A stretch of 5,153 bases of DNA from Candidatus Treponema faecavium (lineage in GTDB: Bacteria > Spirochaetota > Spirochaetia > Treponematales > Treponemataceae): the NCBI GenBank assembly GCA_019113455.1, contig DXHG01000117.1, positions 1 through 5,153 on the forward strand. Reading direction: 5' to 3'. Every line of letters starts with the position of its first letter. The stretch's first letter is position 1. Below, piece after piece: positions 1 to 5,115 of the stretch. The position numbers were made by a program, and so were the translations under genes. The notes under the pieces are model-generated. The model saw only the letters and a program-made list of their open reading frames with translations, was not told the origin of the DNA and did not search any database.

Positions 1-647
1 GCGTCGGCGCTTCCGATAATCTGGCGAAAGGCGAGTCGACGTTTCTGGTGGAAATGACGGAGACGGCGCATATTCTGCGGTCGGCGACAAAGCACAGCCT
101 CGTGATTATGGACGAAGTAGGGCGGGGCACGTCGACGGAAGACGGCCTTTCTATTGCATGGGCGGTATCTGAATATCTGCTGAACACAATACGGTGCAAA
201 ACGCTGTTTGCGACGCACTACCATGAGCTGACACGCCTTGAGCATCCCGCTGTGCTGCGTCTGTGTCTTGATGTGCTTGAGCAGGACGGGCAGGTGATTT
301 TCCTTAAGCGCATTAAAAACGGCGTTATGGAAAACTCCTTCGGCATACACGTTGCGCGCCTTGCCGGTATTCCTGACTGCGTGATACAGCGTGCGCGGGC
401 GCTGTTAGGCGCGCTGCACAAGGATGCGGCGTGCCCCATTACGGAAATGCCTGCCGCGGCGCAAAACGAGGCTGCACCCGCACCGGACAAAACAGACAGC
501 CTTGCGCTTTTTTCTGATGAAGAACTGATAATCGACGAAATACTTTCGCTTGATCCCAACACGATTACGCCGCTTGAGGCGCTGCAGGTTATAGCCCGCT
601 GGAAAAAATCCCTGGCAGCGCGCGAGACCGGCGCCGAGCCGCGCTAA
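1..647 (+). CDS. mutS: DNA mismatch repair protein MutS, C-terminal part (5' end outside the window)
   Basis: MutS recognises base mismatches and small loops as a dimer and, through its ABC-type ATPase, recruits MutL in the cytoplasm. The reading frame is open from base 3 and gives 214 residues before TAA (645-647); the usual protein is about 850-900 residues, so only the last quarter is present and Walker A lies upstream of the window. Seen here, numbered from the first complete codon: the GASDNLAKGESTF signature-loop region (about 2-14), Walker B with the D-loop IMDEVGRGTST (35-45, Asp37/Glu38), the ATHYHEL switch-histidine motif (70-76), then GIHVARLAGIP and a helical RARALL segment. An Ala/Pro-rich linker leads to the small C-terminal DPNTITPLEAL helix block typical of the MutS C-terminus, so the 3' end looks intact. 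The last codons overlap the stop of the convergent aldolase gene. Identification is very secure; only the 5' part is unseen. Confidence 0.97.
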   Translation, partial: VGASDNLAKGESTFLVEMTETAHILRSATKHSLVIMDEVGRGTSTEDGLSIAWAVSEYLLNTIRCKTLFATHYHELTRLEHPAVLRLCLDVLEQDGQVIFLKRIKNGVMENSFGIHVARLAGIPDCVIQRARALLGALHKDAACPITEMPAAAQNEAAPAPDKTDSLALFSDEELIIDEILSLDPNTITPLEALQVIARWKKSLAARETGAEPR

Positions 648-1702
648 GCCTCTTTTGCGTGCAGCTCACATTCGCGGCGCAAAATCTCGGCTGCGGCGTC
701 AACCGCCTGTTCCGTTGTCGCCCAGCTTGTCGTGAATCGGGCGACAACGTGTTCGCTGTCATACGGTTCCCAGATCTGAAAGGCAATATCTTTTGCCAGC
801 TGCTTTACCGTTTTGTTGGGGAGAATTACAAAAAGCTGATTTGTTCCCGTGTCCATGAGCAGCCTGAAGCCGCACTCCGTAAACGACTGCTTGAGTTTGT
901 GCGCCGTAACAATGGCGCGGCGGCAGATTGTGCGGTATAAATCTCCGGTAAAAAGCGTCTGAAACTGAATTCCGAGCAGCCGTCCTTTTGCGAGCACCGC
1001 GCCGTGCTGCTTCATAACAGAAAAGAAATGCGCGGCAAGCTCAGGCTTGGTAAATACGATTGCCTCGCCAAAAAGCGCGCCCGCCTTTGTGCCGCCGATA
1101 TAAAATACCTCGCAGTTTTTGGCAAGTACCGGAAGCGTTACATCCGTACCATCGGCGGCAAGCGCGTAGCCAAGCCGCGCGCCGTCTACGAAGAGCGGTA
1201 TATGATGCGCCTTGCAGACAGCATGTATCGCGGCAAGCTCGTCTGCCGTGTAGAGCGTTCCGTATTCTGTCGGGTGGGAAATATACACCGCGCCCGGCTG
1301 CGGCATATGTTCATGCGCCGCATCAGCGTAGTATGATGCAAGATACGCCTGCACCGTCTCTGCGGCAATCTTTCCGCTCGTGTGCGCAAGGGTGATAACC
1401 TTGTGCCCGCAGTGCTCTATCGCTCCCGCCTCGTGCCCGGCGATATGCCCCGCTGCGGAAGCAAGTACGCCCTGCCAGCCTTTTAAAAGCGCGTCTATAA
1501 CCGCCGCGTTTGCCTGTGTGCCGCCGACGGCAAAGTACACAGCAGCGTCCTGCACGCCGCATGCGGCTTTAATCATTTCGCGCGCCTGTTCACAGTACGG
1601 ATCGAATCCGTAGCCGCTCGTCTGTTCCATATTCGTTTCGGCAAGGCGCCGCATGATTTCAGGGTGCGCGCCTTCCATATAGTCGCTTTCAAAGTACAGC
1701 AT
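644..1702 (-). CDS. Threonine aldolase family protein (low-specificity L-threonine aldolase, LtaE-like), PLP-dependent
   Basis: This is a fold-type I PLP enzyme expected to cleave L-threonine/allo-threonine to glycine and acetaldehyde in the cytoplasm. With the ATG at 1702 it has 352 residues, normal for the family, and the N-terminus MLYFESDYMEGAHPEIM matches the usual family start. Visible motifs: GGTQAN (60-65, PLP phosphate loop), a His-rich HIAGHEAGAIE segment (86-96), FVDGARLGYA (171-180; Asp173 for the PLP nitrogen, Arg176), GGTKAG (203-208; Lys206 is the likely Schiff-base lysine) and ARFTTSWATT (321-330, Arg for the substrate carboxylate). The frame stays open upstream to a TTG at 1780, adding 26 basic, non-family-like residues; I rejected it because neither start has a clear Shine-Dalgarno and only the ATG fits the family. 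Gene is alone on its strand. Related beta-eliminating lyases share the fold, so exact substrate is inferred, not shown. Confidence 0.93.
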   Translation of the reverse strand: MLYFESDYMEGAHPEIMRRLAETNMEQTSGYGFDPYCEQAREMIKAACGVQDAAVYFAVGGTQANAAVIDALLKGWQGVLASAAGHIAGHEAGAIEHCGHKVITLAHTSGKIAAETVQAYLASYYADAAHEHMPQPGAVYISHPTEYGTLYTADELAAIHAVCKAHHIPLFVDGARLGYALAADGTDVTLPVLAKNCEVFYIGGTKAGALFGEAIVFTKPELAAHFFSVMKQHGAVLAKGRLLGIQFQTLFTGDLYRTICRRAIVTAHKLKQSFTECGFRLLMDTGTNQLFVILPNKTVKQLAKDIAFQIWEPYDSEHVVARFTTSWATTEQAVDAAAEILRRECELHAKEA

Positions 1703-1708
1703 GGCGGT

Positions 1709-1738
1709 ATTGTACCGTGCTGCGCGCTGAATGCGCAA
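1709..1738 (-). promoter_or_regulatory. Candidate sigma70-type promoter giving a (near-)leaderless aldolase mRNA
   Basis: Reading the minus strand, TTGCGC (1738-1733, 3/6 to the -35 consensus) is followed after 18 bp by TACAAT (1714-1709, 5/6 to TATAAT). Six bases (ACCGCC) separate this -10 from the ATG at 1702, so transcription would start at or next to the A of the start codon. The absence of any Shine-Dalgarno before that ATG fits a leaderless message. The -35 match is weak and this is a sequence-only call. Confidence 0.35.
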
Positions 1739-1791
1739 CTGGTCTTCTGCGCTTGCGCGCGGGTGTTTTTTCTTTCGCAAAGCTGTCTTTT

Positions 1792-1866
1792 TCAGAGGCG
1801 CTGTTCCAGTTGCAGACCTGCGGTCTGTTTGCGCAGTTTGATGATGGCAGAATCCTGAACTTGCAT
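1792..1866 (-). other. Short ORF-like remnant upstream of the aldolase gene (24 codons, open 46 codons in total)
   Basis: On the minus strand an ATG at 1866 reads MQVQDSAIIKLRK... and ends in LQLEQRL at a TGA (1794-1792). The frame is open back to a stop at 1935-1933 inside the repeat array. Unlike the neighbouring shadow frames, which are Arg/Ser/Cys-rich, this one has an ordinary protein-like composition and an amphipathic helical look, as the tail of a real protein would. There is no Shine-Dalgarno before the ATG, and I do not recognise a family. It may be the 3' stump of a gene broken where the palindromic array now lies, or simply chance. Confidence 0.2.
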
Positions 1867-1879
1867 AAGTATAGCCGCA

Positions 1880-2137
1880 AGCTGAGCGGGCAAACTAACA
1901 TATTTGCCGATGGCAAACAAAAAATTTGCCGTTTATCCGGTAAGAATTTTGCCGTCGGCCAGCGAGACACTTGCAATCGGCAAAGTTTTCATTTGCCGAC
2001 GGCAAACTGAAAATTTGCCGTCGGCAAGTGCGCCGCTGGCCATCGGCAAAAATCATGTCTGATAAATGGCAAAATTTAATTTTGCCATCGGCAAATATGT
2101 TAGTTTTTAAATGGCAGAGCTGACAGCCATCGGCAAA
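1880..2137. repeat. Array of about 11-12 degenerate 15-bp palindromes (TTTGCCGAYGGCAAA) at 22-23 bp spacing
   Basis: Full or near-full copies of the palindrome lie at 1903-1917 (TTTGCCGATGGCAAA), 1992-2006 (TTTGCCGACGGCAAA), 2014-2028 (one base off) and 2081-2095 (TTTGCCATCGGCAAA). Partly degenerate copies lie at 1925-1939, 1948-1962, 1970-1984, 2036-2050 and 2123-2137. Half-sites keeping only GGCAAA/GGCAGA are at 1880-1894, 2059-2073 and 2104-2118. Unit centres fall at 1887, 1910, 1932, 1955, 1977, 1999, 2021, 2043, 2066, 2088 and 2111, a step of 22 or 23 each time; the last unit at 2130 is 19 away. Spacers are 7-8 bp and AT-rich. The step is close to two helical turns, so the units would lie on roughly the same face of the DNA. 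No coding function is supported here. Nature unknown: mobile/REP-like repeat, protein-binding array or structured RNA. Confidence 0.85.
1892..2106. repeat. ~215-bp imperfect inverted repeat (palindrome of the palindromic array) centred on base 1999
   Basis: Positions x and 3998-x pair across the block without any gap. The outermost 26 bp of each arm (1892-1917 and 2081-2106) are perfect reverse complements, including the non-repeat spacer CTAACATA (1895-1902) against TATGTTAG (2096-2103). Further in, GGCCAGCG at 1957-1964 pairs with CGCTGGCC at 2034-2041, CACTTGC at 1968-1974 with GCAAGTG at 2024-2030, and the middle is the perfect palindrome 1992-2006. Mismatches come in short runs of one to three. 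Because the spacers are mirrored as well as the units, symmetry of the 15-bp unit alone does not explain this. Either strand as RNA could fold into one long hairpin or a row of small ones; the DNA could extrude a cruciform. Confidence 0.85.
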
Positions 2138-2144
2138 TTTCCTG

Positions 2145-2182
2145 AGCCCGCACAGTTTGCAGATAGCTAAACTGTGCGGGCT
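2145..2182 (+). terminator. Perfect 14-bp stem-loop, terminator-like, next to the palindromic array
   Basis: AGCCCGCACAGTTT (2145-2158) and AAACTGTGCGGGCT (2169-2182) are perfect reverse complements around a 10-base loop. On the plus strand the GC-rich base of the stem runs into a short TTT (2182-2184), then C, so it would be at best a weak intrinsic terminator; on the minus strand no U-run follows. No gene ends here on either strand. It would suit the end of a plus-strand transcript crossing the array, or protection of purH from read-through. Confidence 0.45.
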
Positions 2183-2313
2183 TTCGACTTCCAGCTTACA
2201 AGCAGCGGGGCTCCTCCCTCCCCAGGAAAGCAGATTGCAGAGAATAAGAAAGAAAGCCGTGTGTACACGCAGCGTTGCTCCCGCAGGGAACATGCAAACA
2301 AAAAAGACCCGCG
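2183..2313. other. Intergenic stretch between the stem-loop and the purH promoter, no gene supported
   Basis: I see no convincing gene in these 131 bases. They hold a small GGGG...CCCC inverted pair (2207-2210 and 2220-2223) around a pyrimidine-rich loop, a purine-rich run at about 2224-2256, the 8-bp palindrome GTGTACAC (2261-2268) and an A-run (2299-2306). None is long or well placed enough to call an operator or RNA. Open frames crossing it on either strand have shadow-like composition. Confidence 0.5.
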
Positions 2314-2342
2314 TTGCCCAACCGTATGTTTTTTGATATACT
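2314..2342 (+). promoter_or_regulatory. Sigma70-type promoter for purH-mraY
   Basis: TTGCCC (2314-2319, 4/6 to TTGACA) and TATACT (2337-2342, 5/6 to TATAAT) are separated by exactly 17 bp containing a T-run just before the -10. Transcription would begin near A2349, giving a leader of about 24 bases before the purH start. That leader is too short for a purine or ppGpp/PRPP riboswitch. No clear PurR-type operator is visible. Confidence 0.65.
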
Positions 2343-2363
2343 CTGCGTATTACTCACATATCA

Positions 2364-2370
2364 GAGAGGT
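2364..2370 (+). promoter_or_regulatory. purH ribosome binding site, ambiguous between two adjacent start codons
   Basis: GAGAGGT complements the 3' end of 16S rRNA through GAGGT. Only GC separates it from ATG at 2373, whereas GCATG separates it from the next codon, GTG at 2376. The usual spacing from the end of GGT is nearer five bases, so initiation at GTG is at least as plausible. The protein would differ by one residue. Confidence 0.6.
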
Positions 2371-2372
2371 GC

Positions 2373-3968
2373 ATGGTGGCAAAGCGCGCCCTTATCAGTG
2401 TTTTTGTAAAAGACGGTATTCTTGAGCTTGCCCAGTTTTTGGCGGAGCGAGGCTGGGAAATCATTTCGACCGGCGGCACCGCCGCGTATTTGAAGCAGCA
2501 CGGTATTTCCGTTACCGATGTAAGCGCGGTAACGCATTTTCCTGAATGTCTTGACGGCCGCGTAAAGACGCTGCATCCGGCGATACACGCCGGTCTGCTC
2601 GCGCGGCGCGAAAACGAGGCGCATATGGCGACGCTTGCAGAGCTCAGTATAGCGCCGATAGATTTAGTCTGCGTAAATCTGTATCCGTTCTTTACGAAAG
2701 TGCAGGAAGGGCTTTCGTTTGCGGACACGGTTGAATTCATCGATATCGGCGGGCCGACAATGCTTCGTTCCGCCGCAAAAAACTTTACCGACGTGCTTGT
2801 GCTTACTGACCCTGCCGATTACGCGCAGGCTATGGAATATATCGAAGCGGACAGCGTGCCTGACGTATTCCGCCGTATGCTTGCCGGAAAAGTCTTTAAC
2901 CTCACAAGCGCGTATGACGCCGCTATTTCCCGCTTTATGCTGGGAACCGAGGGTGAACAGGAATTTCCGCAGTATTACGCGCAGCCGCTCGTGCTTTCTC
3001 AGCGGCTGCGGTATGGAGAAAACGCGCATCAGCGTGCGGCGCTGTACGTAACTGCCGACCGCAAAGGCGCGTTCGGCGGTATGCGTCAGCTCCAGGGCAA
3101 GGAGCTCTCGTACAACAATATCCGCGACCTTGATGTGGCGTGGAAAGCCGTATGCGCGTACAGCTCGTTTGTGAAAAACGCGGAGCCGGTAGACGGCGTG
3201 CGTTTTTCGAGCACGGGAAACAGCGTGTTTACCGTCGCGCTCAAGCACAATACGCCGTGCGGCGCGGCGCTCGGAGATACCGTGCTTGAATCATACACGC
3301 GCACGTTTGACTGTGATCCGGTTTCCATTTTCGGCGGCATTATCGGCTGCAGCGCCGTTATCGACAAGGCGGCGGCCGAAATTATGGCAAAAACATTTCT
3401 TGAAGTAATTGTTGCCCCGGGCTTTACCGAAGAAGCGCTTGCAGTGTTCAGCGCGAAAAAGAATCTCAGGCTTATCGCCGCAGACATTGCTGCGGCGGAA
3501 ACGCACGACTGCATGGCCGTTGACGGCGGGCTGCTTGTGCAGAGCCGCGATAACCGCCTGTTTGAAAAGTGGCAGGTTGTAACCGAAGCCGCTCCGACGC
3601 AGGCGCAGATCGATGAGATGGCGTTCGGCATGGCGGTTGCAATGTTCGCCAAGTCAAACGCGATTGTAGTGGTAAAGGAGCACGCAGCGATAGGCATCGG
3701 CTGCGGGCAGACAAACCGCATCTGGGCTGCCGAACAGGCGCTTGAGCGCGCGCGCCAAATCACGAGCGCTGCAGGCAAGGCAAATGCGGAAGTGCTTGTG
3801 AGCGATGCGTTTTTTCCGTTTGCCGACTGCGTGGAAAAAGCCGGCGAGTACGGCATAAAAGCCATTATCCAGCCCGGCGGTTCAATCCGCGATCAGGAAT
3901 CGATTGATGCGTGCAACAAACTGGGAATTGCAATGGTCTTTACCGGCACGCGCCATTTTAAGCACTGA
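2373..3968 (+). CDS. purH: Bifunctional AICAR formyltransferase / IMP cyclohydrolase PurH
   Basis: PurH catalyses the last two steps of de novo IMP synthesis in the cytoplasm: formylation of AICAR with 10-formyl-tetrahydrofolate, then ring closure of FAICAR. The 531 residues match the family length (about 510-530). The N-terminal MGS-like cyclohydrolase domain (about 1-195) shows ISTGGTAAYL (31-40), DGRVKTLHPAIHAGLL (61-76), VNLYPF (101-106) and IDIGGPTMLRSAAKN (123-137). The AICARFT domain follows with LRYGENAHQ (212-220), GKELSYNNIRDLD (242-254), the catalytic-type KHNTPCG (291-297, Lys291/His292), FDCDPVSIFGG (312-322), KSNAI (427-431) and the canonical C-terminus RHFKH (527-531). A stretch before KHNTPCG (about 270-288) looks longer than usual, and the normally SDKTGI-like N-terminal motif reads SVFVKDGI. 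No key motif is missing. It has its own promoter and is followed 11 bp later by the mraY-type gene, probably as one operon. Confidence 0.98.
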   Translation: MVAKRALISVFVKDGILELAQFLAERGWEIISTGGTAAYLKQHGISVTDVSAVTHFPECLDGRVKTLHPAIHAGLLARRENEAHMATLAELSIAPIDLVCVNLYPFFTKVQEGLSFADTVEFIDIGGPTMLRSAAKNFTDVLVLTDPADYAQAMEYIEADSVPDVFRRMLAGKVFNLTSAYDAAISRFMLGTEGEQEFPQYYAQPLVLSQRLRYGENAHQRAALYVTADRKGAFGGMRQLQGKELSYNNIRDLDVAWKAVCAYSSFVKNAEPVDGVRFSSTGNSVFTVALKHNTPCGAALGDTVLESYTRTFDCDPVSIFGGIIGCSAVIDKAAAEIMAKTFLEVIVAPGFTEEALAVFSAKKNLRLIAADIAAAETHDCMAVDGGLLVQSRDNRLFEKWQVVTEAAPTQAQIDEMAFGMAVAMFAKSNAIVVVKEHAAIGIGCGQTNRIWAAEQALERARQITSAAGKANAEVLVSDAFFPFADCVEKAGEYGIKAIIQPGGSIRDQESIDACNKLGIAMVFTGTRHFKH

Positions 3969-3971
3969 GAG
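3966..3971 (+). promoter_or_regulatory. Ribosome binding site of the mraY-type gene overlapping the purH stop
   Basis: TGAGAG includes the purH TGA stop (3966-3968) and a GAGAG Shine-Dalgarno-like sequence ending 8 bases before the ATG at 3980. The overlap supports translational coupling between the two genes and fixes the downstream start. No promoter is visible in the 11-bp gap. Confidence 0.6.
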
Positions 3972-3979
3972 TCCGGTTT

Positions 3980-5050
3980 ATGCTCTATCATCTGGCCGGC
4001 AATCTGATACCGTATTTCGGGCCGTTCAGGCTGTTTCAGTCGTATACGGTGCTCATTGTGCTTGCGCTGTACGCGGCGTTTTTTGCGTCGGTGCTGCTGC
4101 TGCCGAAACTGTATCGCCTGCTGCCGCATGACCGCGGCAGGGAATTCACACTGAACGCGGAAGCGGCAAAAGGCAAGCCGACCGGTTCGGGGTGCGTCTT
4201 TATCTCGCTGTTTGTGTGTATCTGCTTTCTTCTGATTCCGCTCACGCGATTGCAGACGGTGATTCTGCTGCTGACGTGGCTCACGATGCTGACGGGCTTT
4301 CTTGATGATCGGAGCGCCGTGAGCTGGGGAGAGTACCGCAAGGCGCTGCTCGATCTGGTGGTGTGCGTCGCGGCGGCGATATTCCTGTACGGCTATCTGT
4401 CGCAGACAACGGCTGACGGCAAAGTACATTTATGGCTGCCGTTCATATCGGGAACGGTTGCGGTGCCGCCGTGGCTCTATATTATCATAGCGACGGTGCT
4501 GTTATGGGCATCGATAAACACGACGAACTGCACGGACGGCGTGGACGGTCTTTCGAGTACGCTCGTGCTCGTGGGGCTTATCACAATGGGCGCAATCTTT
4601 TACTTTGTGCTTGGCCATCGTGAAATCGCCTCGTATCTCTTGGTGCCGCACCTTGCCGCCGGTGCAAACTGGGCGGTTATGACGTTTGCGCTCGCCGGTG
4701 CGCTCATGGGGTATTTGTGGCACAACGCGTTTCCCAGCCACGTGCTCATGGGAGACGCCGGCAGCCGCGCGCTCGGTTTCTATATCGGCGTATGCGTCAT
4801 GGTGTCAGGCAATCCGTTTTTAATCTTTGCCACGTCATCGATTATTTTTGTAAACGGCGGCTTGGGGCTTTTAAAAGTATTTCTCATGCGCTTCTGCAAA
4901 ATGAAAGTGTTCAGCACAATACGTTTTCCGCTGCACGACCACATGCGCCATAACCATAATTGGTCTCCGACGCAGGTGCTGCTCAAGTTTCTTATCATGC
5001 AGGTGCTTATTACGCTTGCGGTAATCGGTCTGTTCTTTAAGGTTCGGTAA
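3980..5050 (+). CDS. mraY: Phospho-N-acetylmuramoyl-pentapeptide-transferase (MraY-type), integral membrane
   Basis: MraY transfers phospho-MurNAc-pentapeptide from UDP to undecaprenyl phosphate, making lipid I at the inner face of the cytoplasmic membrane. The 356 residues and about ten hydrophobic segments (first around 22-42, last around 336-354) fit the family (about 320-370). The N-terminus MLYHLAG..IPYFGPFRLFQSY resembles the MraY start. Motifs: KGKPTGSG (64-71) in place of the usual KxGTPTMGG, GFLDD (106-110, Asp109/Asp110), NTTNCTDGVDGLS (180-192; the NxTDGxDGL signature, in which TDG favours MraY over WecA/TagO), MGDAGSRALG (257-266, Asp259) and RFPLHDHMRHNHNW (315-328) where MraY has PxHHHxE. 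The middle His of that triad is Asp320. Relatives such as WecA are the alternative, but the N-terminus, the TDG signature and the His-rich cytoplasmic loop favour MraY. It lies outside any dcw cluster visible here, directly behind purH. Confidence 0.85.
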   Translation: MLYHLAGNLIPYFGPFRLFQSYTVLIVLALYAAFFASVLLLPKLYRLLPHDRGREFTLNAEAAKGKPTGSGCVFISLFVCICFLLIPLTRLQTVILLLTWLTMLTGFLDDRSAVSWGEYRKALLDLVVCVAAAIFLYGYLSQTTADGKVHLWLPFISGTVAVPPWLYIIIATVLLWASINTTNCTDGVDGLSSTLVLVGLITMGAIFYFVLGHREIASYLLVPHLAAGANWAVMTFALAGALMGYLWHNAFPSHVLMGDAGSRALGFYIGVCVMVSGNPFLIFATSSIIFVNGGLGLLKVFLMRFCKMKVFSTIRFPLHDHMRHNHNWSPTQVLLKFLIMQVLITLAVIGLFFKVR

Positions 5051-5064
5051 GAGAATTGGTGTTG

Positions 5065-5115
5065 AAAAGCGCGCGCCGCGCTGTCGGTGTACGGCACCGG
5101 AAACGCGGCGCTTTT
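5065..5115 (+). terminator. Intrinsic terminator of the purH-mraY unit, possibly bidirectional
   Basis: GCGCCGCG (5073-5080) pairs perfectly with CGCGGCGC (5104-5111), followed directly by TTTT (5112-5115). Inside the loop a second hairpin, CGGTG (5085-5089) with CACCG (5095-5099), stacks on a TACGG loop. An alternative outer pairing, AAAAGCGC (5065-5072) with GCGCTTTT (5108-5115), means the opposite strand also ends in a short T-run, so it may stop transcription in both directions. It begins 15 bp after the mraY stop. The remaining 38 bases to the window end show no recognisable feature. Confidence 0.8.

Noticed and set aside
1703..1780. N-terminal extension of the aldolase from a TTG at 1780
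   Set aside because: The extra 26 residues are basic and not family-like, no Shine-Dalgarno precedes the TTG, and the ATG at 1702 gives the normal family N-terminus.
1880..2137. CRISPR array
   Set aside because: The repeated part is a degenerate palindrome, the intervals between units are only 7-8 bp, these are mirror-symmetric rather than unique, and no cas gene is in the window.
2206..2223. G-quadruplex in the G-rich minus strand
   Set aside because: There are only two runs of three or more G, not the four needed for a stable three-tetrad structure.
2266..2281. PurR-type operator upstream of purH (ACGCAGCGTTGC-like)
   Set aside because: It resembles the enterobacterial ACGCAAACGTTTGCGT only loosely, has the wrong length between half-sites and is not placed over the promoter.
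1895..2293. 132-codon open frame on the minus strand starting with a hydrophobic, lipoprotein-like N-terminus
   Set aside because: Most of it is a read-through of the palindromic array, with Cys/Arg-rich composition and the same unit appearing in different frames; no ribosome binding site fits its start.
2343..2372. Purine, PRPP or ppGpp riboswitch in front of purH
   Set aside because: The predicted leader is only about 24 bases, too short for any of these aptamers.
2664..3865. Long antisense open frames opposite purH (194 and 259 codons)
   Set aside because: They are shadows of the purH codons: Ser/Ala/Arg-rich, without motifs, and purH in the other frame is unmistakable.
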